Source: Cyanoderma ruficeps (Eukaryota; Chordata; Aves; Passeriformes; Timaliidae). Taken from it: a stretch of 64,000 nucleotides of DNA. The number at the start of each line of letters is the position of its first letter. Within the stretch, counting starts at the first letter, position 1. Location: assembly GCA_008694505.1 (NCBI GenBank), contig VZDJ01000090.1, forward strand, positions 2,101,521 to 2,165,520, in the 5' to 3' direction. Under the pieces are notes generated by a model. That model had not been told where the DNA came from. It searched no databases and saw only the letters and a program-made list of their open reading frames with translations. Shown in pieces: positions 25,701 through 40,700 of the stretch. A program made the position numbers and the translations under genes.

Positions 25701-28700
25701 GCATAGATAAAATGTGCAGAGAGATGTGGGTTTGTTCAAGCAGTGAAACGGGGTAGCTGGAGCTGTGTAGCATTCACTTCCTCAAAGGAGGAACATTAAT
25801 AATTGCTTTGGGTTCTGCGCTGCAACAAGTGTTAAAGGAGCTTGCTCCAGCAGCACCTTCATGTGTGTCTGCAGCCATGTGGACACACCCACAGGCAGAT
25901 CTGACTGTTGTGTCAGTCCATGTGTTTGGTTTCTCTGCCTTTGTACAGCAGACTGCTAAAATTCTGAGTCAGGGTATTGGGTTACTTCTAAATCTACAGT
26001 TGCAGCAGCTAGGTTTGTAGGGTTGTCCCTTTCGTCTGTGTATTTTCTACTTCCTCTTAGCTAACAGGAGTTTTTCTTCCTATTTTTCTGTATTCTATTC
26101 TTCTGCTGTGACAACTGTTGTAGTGGTAGCAGTCACAAAATACACATGAGCAAGAGCAATGTCAGAAAGCATACCTAACAATTTTTAGGGTTGGGAAGAT
26201 CAAGTCTTCCAAGGCTGGACTTTGTGTTACAGTGCAATAGCAACTGTTTCATACTCAAGATTACAGCTATGATTTTTAGCATGTGCCAATTTTGTTCTGC
26301 CTCAGAAGTTTTGAGCAAATTCAGGCCTGGACTAAAACATGTTAAAAACTATTTTTAAATTCTTATACTTCTGTATACTGAATGTCTTTCAGTCAATCTG
26401 TTTTCTAGAGAAACATCTTTTGATGTTTGTTAAATTGTCTACCATCTCTGAGCTTGCTCAAAGTCCTTTGATTTGGCAACAGCTCTGCTTCACTCTTCTG
26501 AAAATGTGGCTCAGTGCTGGAAGCATCTCACTGGCCTTAAAGTATGTGTCACTCCATTCTGATGGTTGTCTAATCATACCTGAGATGGAGTATGCCACCT
26601 TGGCCTGTGTCCAGACCTCTAACAAAACAAAGTCATCAGTCAGGTGAAGAAACAGGAGTGTGTATGCATTGAAGAGCACCTTCTTTTTCCCTCCTTCTCC
26701 TTACTGTGAGTCCTAAACAGGAACAAAAGTATTTTGAGCAAGGATTGCAGGGAGTTTGAGGGAAGAATTTAATTCAGGATATGAGCAACTGTAGGAACAA
26801 CATAGCTGAGGTACAAGGAGAAATCTGAAAACAAGCACCAGAGGAAGCAGTGGAGAATAATTAATGGTTCCCTCCTTCTCTACTTAATGAGGGTGTGTGC
26901 ATCTTGCCAGGGAAGAATCTTCCTGCAACAACCTGAAAGAGGATTATTGATGCTTAGAGCCAGGGAAGAAATTAATGGTGCTCCCTACTGTCCTGACAGA
27001 CTTCCGTTTGCACCTGGCTGTCTCTTCATTTGTTTCTCTTTTTCTGCATTCCAGGGAACAGGCAATGTGCTCCGTAGGATTTTGTGTCATTAACACTCTG
27101 AAAAGATGTTACCCCTTGGAGGATGCAACCCACATAGCCCTGCGTAAGTGTGTGGGAAACAGCACAGACTGGAGGGTGGAACTCAGCAGGTCACTTACCT
27201 CAGGCAGATTACTTTTGAAATGGGCAAACCCTTTCTTTTACGGGGCTATGGTTCATTAGAGCCTGTAAAAAGGCAAGGCATTCCATGGTTGATCAGAAAA
27301 TGGAAGATAGGAACAAATTATCCTTTCTCTCAGTAAAGATCCCTGGGATCTCGTCAATAAAGATCCATGGGAATCTGTGCTGGAACTTGAATTCTTCAGT
27401 GTATTCATTTATAACCTGGAAAAGATGGTAAAAGAGAGAGAGATTGCTGGTAATAGAAATTTGTTCAGAATAGCCAAGATGAGGCCTTACTGTTGTATAC
27501 TTCTAGGCAGACAGACTAGAGCAACAGTGAATTTAATTTGCTGTTTTAGTGTCATCAGCACATCCAATTGTAAAGCGATATCCTTCCCCCACTGACCCAC
27601 TCCTACAGGCTTCTGCCTTTGCATACAAAATGATGGGCTGATTATAGGCAGCAAAACATTGAGATGATTATAGTTCCATGAAAACAACAGCTCAGAGGAG
27701 CTCAAAACAGCAAGATGAGTAAGACACAACAAAATTAAGAATGTTAGGCAATAAATCAGTGCCTTGTTCCCCCTTTAAAGCTGCACATTCAAAAAGAATA
27801 TAGTAGACAGAGAAGTTGAGGAGGAGGTCAACAAGAATAGAAAAAGGCAAGAAATAGCAAAATGAGCTCAAGACTTTTTCAGACTGGAGTGTACTAGGCT
27901 TGAGGGGAGTGTGATAGATGTCTGTAAACTCATGAGTGGCATGGAAATGGTGAAAAGGAATCAGCTGTTCACTGTCTCCCAAAAGAAGAACCATCAAACC
28001 ATGCCAGTTCAGAACGAACAAGGGGAAGTGGTTCTTATGCTTGTTATTTGTTTTATGGAAATTCTTACTAAAAAGCATTGCTAAAAGTCTTCAAAATTCC
28101 TTGTGCTCAAGAGGAAACTATATTAAAAAAAAAATTAAGTTCACTGAAAACAAATCAGAGAGCATCTTAGGCTGAAAATAAAGTATAGAAAAATGCTCCA
28201 ACAAGAATATTATATACTCTTGTATATATACTTATATACTGGTCCCTACTTTCCCCTATCTCTTTTGGCTTTTCCACATGTTCACATACATTCAGAACTG
28301 TTTGCTGTGGAACTGCACACCTGCATTTGTTGTGTAAAGTAATGCCACAGGTCAAGATGATTACACAGGAATTTGTATACAGTAGTACGCAGGAAGTATT
28401 TGAAAATGGCTCCTTTTTTCCCTCTGCTGTTTTTTGAACTCCCACAGAAGTATTGTCTATTGTCTCTGTAGGTCTGTGTGCTACTTGATAAAAAACTCCT
28501 GTACCAACCAATTTGTTTGGACACTTTCTCTCATGGTTTACAAATAAAATTTTTGTATGCCTCTTTGGCACAGTTGACTCCAGAGGTTTTGCCGAGGCTG
28601 CCTTGAAGCAGCTTCTGCTGTAGCTTGCTTATATTGCTTTGCTGATAACATAGAGCACAACCACTTGTTCTAAGAGTGCCTGCTTTTAGCAGTTTGCACA

Positions 28701-31700
28701 GGATTCACTAAAGGAAGGATTTCACTTGATTTTTCCCGGCCACTGAATCACATTTCACAGTGTAAGGAATGCCTAGTAAGCTAAAATCAGAGAGATTTAT
28801 TCCTTATGTGGCTCTCTCTCAAGTCAGCATCAGGAGAGAGGGGAGATGGAACTTCCAATATGTCCAGCAACCCATTTGGAGTGTTATACCACCACTTCAT
28901 CCACACTTGCCTCCAGCCTGTGGAGCTATTTAGTATGAGGAGAGATGTATCTCTCTCCTGCACTCTGAGTTCTTCACTTGTAGTCGTGTGTGTAGATTCC
29001 TCCTTCTGTTTTGCTAACTACATTTAATCTGCTTTCTTGCAGGCACAGTTAGGAGGTTTTTGGAGGTTCATGGAGAGACTCTGGAGAAGGTGGTGTTTGC
29101 TGTCTCTGAGCTTGAAGAGGTATCTTCTTGGCATTCATTCCACCAGATTTCCTGGGCATGATTGATCTTCTCTGCAGCAGTAAAGCTGGATTTGGATTTC
29201 ACCTTCAGATCACACAGACTTTAGGTCTTGCAGCATCCTTCTGTCTCCTTCTTAGCAGTTCTTTTCCAGAACCATTCATGCTCTTAGCAGTCACTATGGA
29301 CACTTCGAGAATCTTTCTGCTTCTGGTTTCAGTGTTGCTGAGCTGTGGACAGGGAGCAGCAGGGGAGGTGATAGCATGCAGTTGTGCTGGATGCTATCTG
29401 TTAGCCAGAAAGGAAATTCCTTACACAAAGTTTCCTCCTTACACAAAGATGTGCTTGAAGAGGACCAGTTCAGCATCCCTACAGATCACCAGCAAAGATC
29501 TGAAACACTGCTTGCTGGCTTGTTGGAATAGCAAACTTGACATTTAGTGATGTGTGTGCTGAGAGATGCAGGCAGTTTCAATATTGACTTTCCTTGTACA
29601 TCGAATTAGTTCCTGTGCAGAACACCCACACTGGGTTCAGGTTCTGTGGCATATTGATAAGGAAAATAACTAATTTGTTTGGGGTCACAAAACTGCTAAT
29701 AAGTTGGAGAGAGCCCATGAAGTAATTTATTCTGTAGAGATTTTCACTATATTCCTTCATGTGGGGAGGGATTTTCTTGTTAGGTTGGTGCTTTTTCTTT
29801 TTTTCCCAGGCAGATCACTAAAATCCATGTAGTGGTGCATTTTAACATAAGCTACATCTGCTGAAATCTGTTGTCCATGTGTATTTTAACTTCATTACAA
29901 AGCTAAAGTATCTGCAATCTACCTGAGTTCATGCAGGTTTTAGCAAATCCTCTAAAGTCATTTGCCAGTGTGGCAGAAAAACCCAAGAAGTTAACCTTTA
30001 TGCAGGTGACTTGATAAAGTATTCCCAGCTCAGAGCCCAAAGTAACCATTGAGGGAGGCAGTACTTTGCCTCCAGGCTGCTGAGAAGTTCCCTGCTGCAG
30101 AGGCAGGCGCTGTTTTAAGCAAAGAGCATGGATGTGTGATAGACCCTTCAGGCATTTTTCTCATTTGTAGGCCACTTACCAGAAGCTGCTGCCCCTGTAT
30201 TTTCCGAGGTCATTGGAAGAAGAGGTGCAATCCTTGCCTTACCTCCCTGCAGATATTGGCAATGCGGAAGGGGAGCCGGTGGTACCGGAGCGGCAGATCA
30301 GGATCACTGAAAAGCCAGGCCTTCCAGATGGTGAGTTGGGAACTGGGCTTTGGGATAAGTATCTCTCTGTGAGAAAGTCAGTGGGGAAAACAGAGAAGGA
30401 AGGAGAGAGATGTTTTCTGACCTCAGTTCACCTAAGTCAGGTTATAATGATTCCAGTTCTCAAGCTGCCTCGTTGGCTTCTTGTATTCCCCAGCAGTAAC
30501 TTGCAGTAGAGCTGTTCTGTCTTTCCCTTTCTTGGTGGAAGAGGTTGGTAGTTCGTTCCCTTTGTAAATTTTTTTCCCAAAGTGGTTAGGATCTTGGAAG
30601 GTGCTTTTGCAGAATCTCGTGCGGCCCCTAATTGAAAAAAGTATTATGGTTAGTTGTCTGTTGTCTGTATTAGCAAAGTGTTGTTTATGTATTAGCAAAT
30701 GTTGTCTCAAATGATAGATCCCATTGATACAGCAGGGATACAGTGCATCCAACTAGTAGATGGGCAATGAAAACTAGCAGAAACTCCCTAAAAGATATAA
30801 AATAACTAGAGGAACACAGAGATCAGTGTTTGGAGGTGGCTATCGAAGTGGTAGATGTCAGGGTGGAGGTGAGATACATGTAGCAAAACAACATAATATA
30901 TTAACAGACACAGCAGACACATTCTGCCTTGCTTGTTAAGCAGTAATGTGCAAGATTTACAGCCTTAAACTATCCAAAGCATATAACTTGGAATTAATTT
31001 CAATTTTCGCTATTGCATAGCCACTTGGGATAAGGGTGAATGTTTAATATTTGCTGCTGTGGCTGACCAGAGTGAGGTATTCAACCACCAGCTAAAACTT
31101 TGTGAAATTACTGGATTTGCGTATGTAAGAGTGAATTAGTGTAGTGGAATCCTGCAGTCTTGTTCCGTTGCTACTATAGCACATCATGCTAAAAGAGGAA
31201 ACTCTGTTCCTGTCCAGATTGCTCAGAGAGGCAGTGCTAGAAGTCTTAGCAACGTGCCTGGATGGCATCAAATCAGTGGAGCATTCTGGTATTGTCACAG
31301 CAAGTGAGCCCGTGCTCTTCTATTTCATCAGCCAGTCTTGTTGTAAACAGTGCTATAAAAATAGCTACACTCAGATCATTGCAGCATTTGTTCAGGAAGT
31401 GTCGGTGATAGAAGAAGTGAGCCCTTGCTACAGTACAGCTTCTTACTGAATAAAGCTGCAGCTTCTGTGCCTCTGCGTGCTGATTTTTCCCCTTTTGACA
31501 AGTACCATGACTGTAAAGCTCAGGTAGGATGTAAAGCTGAAGTCACTCTCTCCAGAACTTGTTTTTTGGGAGAGTGAGCCCTTTGTTATGAGCTGATGAC
31601 TACGATTTCCCAGTTAGTTTCCAGGCAAACCAACATTTTAAGGCAGTGGTCCTCAATCACATGCTGTGATCTGACAGTGGTACTGGGGAGGTATCAGAGC

Positions 31701-34700
31701 TCCATCGTGGTCCCTTGGGGGTTTTGTGTCGGTCTGTAGCATAGTGACTGTGTTGTTTCACTGGGAAACGTACCAGTTCATCAGCAGCATTGCTGTCCTG
31801 TACACAGCCAAAACATTTGATACCATCTTTGTTTCTACTGCAGATGCTTCAGATGAAGAGGGTCTGGAGGCAGATTTGGCTTTCATTGGGTCCCATGCTT
31901 TTGCCCGCATGGAGGGAGACGTTGATAAGCAGAGGCGCCTCATCCTGCAGGGACAGTTGTCAGAGGCAGCACTGCAGAAACAGCATCAGAGGAAGTGAGA
32001 ATTTGCTTGTTCACGTGAATATTTGTGTTAGTTAGGACCAACCTTTATGAATGAAGGTTTTGTTATCGTAAAGCCCCATCTTCCAGCAAGCAAATACAGG
32101 TAAAGCCTGGTGTCACCCTGGATCGATGTAGTAGCCTCTTTGGCCTGAAGAGAGAAGGGTCGGGACAGTAGGAGAAAAAGGGAAGCTTGTGATGAGCCCT
32201 TTAGCACACCCAGTGCATCCAGCCAGCTGCCTTACCTGTCTGCCACAAGATGTCACTGTTTTGTTGCCGCTTTTTGTAGTACGATCCCCTGCTTTTGATG
32301 CTGCCCACCTGTTCTGAGGCTCTTTGCAGATAGCAAAACACTTTTCTTCCATTTGATAAATAAAAGAAGGCTCAGACTTTCTCCCCCTCCCTGCCCTGGT
32401 AACCCTAACATCCATGATCACTTCTTCAGAAGGTAATTCCATGCTGGACACCTTGAGGTTTAGTGTTGGCTTGTTTTGTCAGATGAAGCACTAAGCTGTT
32501 CACCAGTTGTTCAAGAAACTGTTTGTTGCGTCGTTGTGTTTGACATCTAGGCTTTTAATTTTTTTTTTTTCTGTCTTTTAAACACTGACATATTTAAATG
32601 GAAAAACCTCTGAGATCTTTTCAGCCCAATTGTAATGCCACTATAGTTAGGAGTTGATACGTATGAATAGGTATTAATTGCCCAAGTGAAATCATTAGGT
32701 GTGTAACTAAGACACTAATTTTTTTTTTTTTAACACTTCTTTCTTTAAAAACTTGATAGTTGCTCCATGGGTCAGAAAACAGCAACATCAGAGATGGCTC
32801 AGTCAAAAAAAGCTTGTTTTGTCCTTCCCTTCCCATATTCCTCTTCAGGCTTATACTGCTGGTCCAAAGGGGGATTAGATCTGACCAGATGTTTTTGACT
32901 TTCTAGTTACAATCGCTGGCTGTGTCAGGCAAGAGCTGAAGACCTCTCTGACATTGCTTCTCTTAAAGCTTTGTACCAGACAGGTAAGTGATGACTGATC
33001 TATGTTGTCTTAAAGTAAAACTATTTTCTTTGGACTTGCATATACAATAGGTCATGCTGAAAGCATAGCTGTGTTTCTAGAGAGAAAATCTGTTCAGCAC
33101 TTTGGCTAATCTCTTAGGCCTCATGAAAATCCAGATCCTACCTTGATATTTTTGTAAATACCAAGGTTGTGTGATAGATTCTGCTCAGTAGCTGCAAATT
33201 TCAATTCTTTTGTTTGCCTTAGACAAGGCTCTGCGGGCTGCAGGAGATCCATGAGGCATGCTCTGGGAATATGTGCATTGGAGTTCAGAGCCTGGTTTCT
33301 AGGAAGAATTTTGCTTTGGTGGTAGAATTGCAAGTTAAAGGGTTTTTTCATAAAGTCCACGTTATTATTTGATATTTAGGTAAACATGGAGTACACAGGC
33401 AACATAGAATTCCAGTCCTTAAGTTTCTCAGATGTAATTTGTGGGGTTTTTTATCAGAATAGGTACTGGTATAGTGAGAGCAGTAACTGAGCATATTTCC
33501 TCGGTTGGAAATCAGATGCATTGCAAAAGTTCTGAGCTGAGGCTTTTTCTCCCTGGCTTGAAAGTGCCCAGCTACAAAACCTGCCAAGACTGAGAGAGGT
33601 TGAGACATCTTTCTTTCTTTTGCAGGTGTGGATAACTGTGGCCGCACTGTGATGGTGGTGGTTGGAAGGAATATCCCTGTAACATTGATAGACATGGAAA
33701 AGGTAAGGCTTTGAAAAACTAGAGTTGTGTAGGTTACATATGAATGTTTTGGACGGAAAAGTCTGATTATAAGGATGATTCAGTGTTACTACTAGAAACA
33801 TCATTTGTACAAGACTTAAGATGTTAACTAGAAAGTATTTTTATAGGCAGATGAAAATATATACCCTTACAGAGCCATGTGTGCATTGGGCTGACACTTT
33901 TCAATGAGGCTATTTTTAGGAAAAACAGAGCTAGTATGGGCTCCTATGGACAGTTACCATCCTTCTCTAACTGCCAAGATGTGATGAGTAAAACAATGAC
34001 TTAAAAGCAGTTTTTCAGGGAAACAGCAAGAATGAATCTCCATCTGTGAGGTCAGATAGACAGAAGACTTCCAAGTTATTACAGTCAGGTTGAAGACTTG
34101 GAATGTTGGCCTTGCTTTTATAGTGGAAATGTAATGCCATCCAGCCTCGTGATTCCTGATTTTTAGATGAAATGAGAGAAGTATATTAAGATGTAAGGCA
34201 CCTGTAAAAGAGTTCTTTGCAAATATAAATTTTTGTTTCTTTCTGCCTAAGGCTCTTCTGTATTTCATCCATGTCATGGATCATATTGCAGTGAAGGAAT
34301 ATGTCCTGGTGTACTTCCACACACTCACAAATGATTACAATCAGCTGGACTCTAACTTCCTGAAGAAACTTTATGATGTTGTTGATGCCAAGTGAGTGTC
34401 AATAGGAAAAGAACATGTTCCAGTCTTCCTCTGTGCTATGCAAATATTTGCTATTCCCTGTACCGGGTTCCCATTTATTTCTGAGAGAGTTTGGCTGGGA
34501 CAAAGACCTAAATAACTAACAATGGCAAGAAGAAGGAAGAGGTGTTTTCTTTCCTTCTCAAGTCCATCTTTTTAACCAGAGGTTCTGTCCTCTGCAGTCT
34601 CCCCCTGGAGCTGTTAGGGAGGCACTCTGGTTGTCTTGTCTGTCACAATCCCGAGCTGGACCTTTCAGAGCCTGGCTTTGTTAAAGTGTGTTGCTGGTTG

Positions 34701-37700
34701 TGAGAGGAGAGGTTTGGGTAACAGTGGCAGTCATAATTCGTCCTTAACTTACTTTCACTTCCTACTTGAAAGACTGAAAGCTGTGATGTCTTCAACTGAA
34801 AAATCACCATTCTGCTTTTTTTTTGATTTTTCTTTTCCCTTTACATTTACTTTTTGGTGTCTGCCCATACTTTAGATCTAACTTTATAAAACTACATCCC
34901 AGGCACTTAAGAAAAATGGTCTCTTTTGACAGTTGACCTTAGTTAGAATTCACTTTTAAATATTTTTTTTCTTTCTCTAAACCAGGTACAAGAGGAACTT
35001 GAAGGCATTGTATTTTGTCCACCCAACATTTCGTTCAAAGGTGAGGTAAATCTTAAAAAAAGAAAAGTGTATCTTGCATGTGGGTGGAGTAGCACGTAAG
35101 CCTGTAGCACGAAGAATGTGGAGATATTTTGGGAATATAGAATATATTGAATATAGAAGATTCCCAAAATTAGGCAGTATCTTCTGGATCCACAGTCAGA
35201 ACTTGAAATTCATCCCATCTTTGATCTAGCTGCAATCTTCCAACCTTTGTGAGAAGCTGAACCCCAATGCAGGGCACACTGTCTCTGTCCTGCTTTTTGT
35301 GTGCTCTTACCAGAGAGGGGTGGAAGCTTTGAATCCTGTTTCTTTCCAAAGGAAGCATCTTGTCATTTTTCCTGCTGGCTGGCTGGCAGGGTGATGAACC
35401 ACCATAACCAAACACTCGGGGAATTCTTTTTNTTGTGTAGTTAATCTCCTGGATGTTTCACCTTTTCTGTCACCCTAAGAGGTATCAGGTGTGTCCCATG
35501 TGTCACCTCAGAGCTGCCCTGAGAAGGGCAGAGAGCAGTCTCAGGCAGCAGTGAGATTAGGCAGGGTTAGAGTGGAGAGCTGTGAAGAAAGATGGGAAGG
35601 ATGCCTTTGATGAAGTGCAGAAAAAATCCTGTTAATTCATCAGGAGACAAAAAACCTGAACTTGTCATGCACTAAGTTGTTACCCTTGGGTAGGATCTGT
35701 GTGGGGCAACAGAAGATGGAGCTGGTTCCCTTCCCAACTTCACATCCACTAGTCCTGTTGCAGTAGTATGAGTACTTCAGATGAAATAAGTGGCAGCAGC
35801 AGCCCTTCCTAGAATTTTTGTTTGTCCAATTAAAACAGAAATCCAATCCTCCATGTTCACATCAGATTAACCTCTGTGTTTATTCTGCTTTTTGCTGACA
35901 TTAATCAAATTTGAGAAAATTATATGCCTGGAAAAACACACCTGTTTGCACATGTTCAGCAAGAATTTCTTTGCTGAATTTCCAAAGAGTCCTTTCTTTG
36001 CTTGTGTACAGCTGGGACACCATGAGACTTGGACCTTCCTTGTTTTTATGGAGATAAGACTGAGGCTTCCCAACAGCATAGCCTGCAGTTTTTCTTAGGT
36101 TATTAGTTACTCCCACAGGATACACATCAGAGGTTTGTGTCCTAAACTAGAGCTTCCAGGTCTGATGCTCATAAAAATGTAGGAGCTGGCATAGAACATT
36201 ACTGAGGTCACAAAGTTGAGTGGAAAAGCTGAAACTGGGAAGTACTAGTGTTTTAGATTCTCAGCAGCACTTCACCCTCCTTCTCTCTTCTCATACTTTT
36301 CTATATAGTTGAGAAACATTTTTTTGTTGTTGGAGGAGGATTACAGCTCGTCCTCAGTGGTGTCTGTTGCCATCTTGTCTGTCCGTTTGGAAACTGCAGT
36401 GGGATTCAACAGAGCTGTAGGTGAAGCAGATGGTTGGTGGGCAGCAGGGAGGGTGACAGACACAGAGTTCTCTGACTTGCTGGAAATAGTGTTGGTTTGT
36501 ATCCTATTCTGGCAGCACACCTGGAGGCAAAAGGGAATGTGTGTCCATGTCTTCCTGCCAGTCTTTTCTATAGCAAGCAGGATTGCTTCTGACTGTTGCA
36601 TGGACTATCAGCTCATGAAACATGATGGGGAATATGCAGCAGAAAGCATGGTGAAGAAGATGGTTGCAAAGAGGGAATGATTTTTCTCTCCCCTCTTCTT
36701 TTTGGCTCTTTCAGGGCTCTTGTCCCCATGGAAGCTTGTAGCTCAAAAACTTCAAATTTCTTCAAAAATGTTTGGCACATTCATCTTCCTGTTTGGATCA
36801 CTTACTTACTTCCTTCCCTAGAAGTAGTAGGAAATATCCCACGCCTCAAATTCAGGAGGAAGGCCTGTGCATTGATGTGACTTCCCAAACACATCACCCT
36901 TGTACACAGATCTTAAATGTCTGGTAGAAATTGTCCCTTTCACAGCAGGATTGAATCCTGCCACTGTTAGAGTCACTTTCGGTTATTTATGGGCTCAAAG
37001 GGATCAAGAGGCTTTTCATCATGTCTTTTGGAAAATCATTCATCCCTAGAAAACCACCATAGTTCTCCAGATGCCAACAATGGTTCTTTGTTCAGTTTCT
37101 AGGTATGAAACTGCTGTAAATTATGTGTTTTCTGTGGGTAGTTGCCTGTCTAGAATACATGGAGTTTGGTGTGCAGGGGGGAAGGTTCAGCAGTTATCCT
37201 AAAGCACAGAGTAACTGAAGCAGGGTGAGCCACTGTACACACATTTTTGTACGGTGCTCCTGCCTTTTCCCGTGCTTTGAGTGTCCTTGTGATGTGTGAG
37301 ATGGAGCTGTGCTTGTCATGGAATCGTAGTACAGGTGTCAACAGCTTTGTAGGCTGGAGTGGCTCTTGCTGCATGAGCACTTCACTGCCAGGCCTCAGAT
37401 CAAAGTACTCATGAAGTGCCACCACAAGTTCCTTTGTACTCTTGCATGCAAAGTTTCTCCTGCTTGTTTTTGATAAAGCTGCTGATAGATAAATAAAGGG
37501 CTTTTGGAGGCATTTTTATGTGAATCCTGTCAGCTCCCATCTTCTGAGAGCCCTCCCAACACACCTTTTCAGAGCTTGTATTCTGAACTGAGCCATTAAT
37601 GGCTGGATCTGAAGCAGTCTCACCCACAGTAATTCTGTTTTCATTAATTGGCTGTGAATCAAAAATGTTTCAAAGTTGAAATGTACCCAAAGACTCAAAT

Positions 37701-40700
37701 TAGATATTTATAGTCATCATACTCTTTGTATTTATCATGGAACAATTTTTGGTTTGTTTCTCTATAACAGTTCTAAAAACAGTTTCTTGAGATCAGATGC
37801 CAATGGAAAGGTTGTTGCAAGTCCCTTAGATTTTTTTTTCCTACACAAGATCATTCCAATTGGAATAAAAACTCCCAGATTTTAGAAATTTTCTGTTTGA
37901 AGTATGCCCAAATTAAGAGATTAGTGACACACCTAATCTGAGTTGCTGGTTTTTTGTGGGAGACGTCTCACACATTTAACATTTAGCTTGGCAGAGTGAC
38001 TTTGACAGCCTCTTATTTAGATTCAGAACATCAGGACAAGAAAAATGAAGGGAAACTTCAGCAGATCTCTAGATTTTTAACTCTCTTTGGCTGTTATGGT
38101 ATAATTTACTCTACTTTCAGTGCATTAACAGAGATTTGGTTTAATTTAAAGTTCCATATCCTGTTACCAATAAGAAAACAGCTGCTCTCATATTACTGTT
38201 TCTATAACCTGTGGTTATCAAGCATAGAAGTAATAGAAAAACAGAAACATTTCTGCCCCCCTCCCTTCTCTCTGTGTTCCTGGGTAAGATGCCAAGCTGG
38301 AGTGGCTAGTATAGTGAGAGGAAGAAGGGGAAAAAGAAAAACCACTTTTCTCAACAGCATTTTTTGTGATAACTGCTAAAATATTCTCTATTAGGCTTTT
38401 ATGCATTAAACATCCATAGGAGTTATGTTTAATGATTGTCATTCATAACACACCTTGAAATCCATGCTATTGTAGTGCAAGATTGAGAAGGTATTTTTCA
38501 CCCATTAAACTGTCATTCATAAGGGGTCTTGTTAGAACAATATAATGAATAATAGATGCCAGTGAAATCTGTCTCCCTGCTTTCTGCTAACATAAATCTC
38601 TAATTCTGCCCTCAAAATAATGAACTGATTTCAAATATTCTATCATGTTCTTTACCTCCTTTTCTCTTTTTCATTGTTCCTTTCTCTTTAAAGTAAGCTC
38701 TTTTGAGGAGGCAGCACAGTTATTCCAGGACAGTTTTTAGAAATTGACATTTTCTTTAATGTTGTGTTCAGGCTGATCACTTTTATTGACTTAATCATAG
38801 AGTTTATTTGAAACTCTTGCTTTCCTCAAGGCCTTTCTTGCATTATTGTTTCTTTTCTGATAACTTCCTGCAGTCAAAGCAAAATTATCAAACAGAATGA
38901 CAGAACGGTCAAGGTTGTCAAGGACTCTGGAGGTCATCTGCTCTGACCCCTGGCTGAAGAAGAGTCAGCAAGAGCTGGTTGCTCAAGACTATGTGATTGA
39001 CCCCTACTCTGAGCATCTGTGACCTGTAGAACAGTTTTTTTCTTTTCCTTCAGTCTGCCAGGAAAAGAACAGAAAAGAAATAAGCAATAAGTAATACAGT
39101 ACTTAATTTTGGAGAAGGTAGATTGAAAAGGTAAAGCTCATGCAGTCAATCTAATCAGGATTAGATTGCTGTCTTACTGGTCTTCAAAAACAAAAATTCT
39201 GTACCCTGTTTGTACCCAAAATAGAGAGGTGTGAATATTTAAAGTAAAATCTTATAGAATAAGTTGATAGACTTGTTCTTGTAGAATTAAATTAATAAAG
39301 TTTTGATTAAAAAGATGACAAAACAAAAGCTCACTCACACAACCCAAAGCAAAAGGGAGATTTCAGTGCAATCTTTGAAAAGCCAAGTCTCCCTTTCTCT
39401 CGCTCTAACTGGCCTTTCTTTCAAGTGAAAACTTGAATGTAAAGGGTTGAAAATGCTTCTGCCAGAGTCAGATAGGTAATTTTCTGCACTGGCTAAACTT
39501 GGAGTGAAAGCATGCCACTATAATGATGGGGTTTTGAGGACAAATAGCAGAATAGCTGTCACTCTTGGGCTGTAGAAAGGGACCTTAAGCTGGCATTTGG
39601 GGAGGAGTGAGTGTAGAGTCAGAAAACAGTGGCTTGAAGCTCTCAAGACACTGCTTACTAGCAGTTGGTGGTGCACATTTCCGGACCTTGTTGTGTTATG
39701 GCAAAGATTTTGGTGTTTCAAGTTCAACTCGAGCCTGTTTCACTGCAGAGTATTACAGTGAACTTGAAGGTTTTGAAGCAGCACCTTGTTAATTGGTTTT
39801 TGTGGGGTTTTATTTTCAGGTCTCAGCATGGTTTTTCACAACCTTTACAGTCTCAGGGCTAAAGGACAAAATCCACTATGTGGAAAGCCTTCAGCAGTTG
39901 TTCACAGCCATACCCCCAGAACAGATTGATCTTCCCCCTTTCGTCCTCGAGTATGACGCCAGGGTAAGTGACTGCCTGTGGCCACCATCAGCCTCTGCCC
40001 TAAGAGCAGCTCTTGTGCTGCTCCCATTCTGTTCTGCAAGGGCTGTAAGGGGACTGACTCTCACATTTCAAGAATGGGGAGAAGGAGGAGGGAAGGTTCC
40101 TGGAGAATCTGTGTTCTGTGAGTAATGATTCTCTAAATTTTTTTTGTCTACATCAGCCCAAGCAGAGGGCTTGGCTAAGAAGGAGGCTGCTTCCCCATTA
40201 GAGCAGTGTCCTATGTGCATAAAAGGCAGCCTAGCCTTCTTCAGCCAACAACAGTAACATAACACACTAACAGCCTGTGGACAAGAGAAAATTTGTGTTA
40301 GCTGCAGTACCCCTTATACTGACTGGAAAAAAGAAATAGTAGCTGCGTTTCATCTTCCCCTCCCCACATAATAACAAGCATGCAAGGAAAAGGAGAAAAA
40401 AACAACAAAACAGCAGGGGAAAATGGAACAGTAGAAAGGTGCCCTACCTTTGTATATAGGACCCTCTTCCTTTCTGCCCCTCAGGTCTCTAACCACCTGG
40501 TGGCATGAATATGGCTTGCATTGGCAGAATCATTCCAAAGGCTATGTGATGTAACTCCAAAGCTGTGGCCAGAGCTGTGTGTCTGCATCAGTGGCTTTGT
40601 CTGAGTCTCTGGCTCTGCCAGCATTTGTGGCTTCCTGGTGTCACAGCTTTGGCTTAATGGCAAAAGCTTAACTTGCACTTCCTGCTTAAAACACACGCAA

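Larger units (their letters stand above)
21438..29119 (+). other. GDAP2: GDAP2 macro-domain exons
   Basis: These four exons carry most of the macro domain, roughly residues 59-212; it begins around residue 45 in the previous exon. Visible family signatures are KGDVALLNCTAIVNTSNE, HAGPDLKDELQKLKG, TGEAKLTKGFNLAARFIIH, TVGPKYKSRYRTAAESSLYS and the late strand VVFAVSELEE. Macro domains bind ADP-ribose or related groups; catalytic activity should not be assumed for this member. Exon 27055-27143 carries SVGFCVINTLKRCYPLEDA, where human has INSAKRGYPLEDA, two or three local changes near the pocket. Confidence 0.9.
35041..39819 (+). other. GDAP2 intron 12 (largest intron)
   Basis: 4.8 kb. It contains an inverted repeat at 35126-35170, the only undetermined base of the window (N at 35432) and a CR1 fragment at 38896-38995. 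I saw no other feature. Confidence 0.65.

Noticed and set aside
29128..29547. 139-codon plus-strand frame inside a GDAP2 intron with a hydrophobic stretch
   Set aside because: It begins right after a used donor, resembles no family and has no splice partners; treated as intron.
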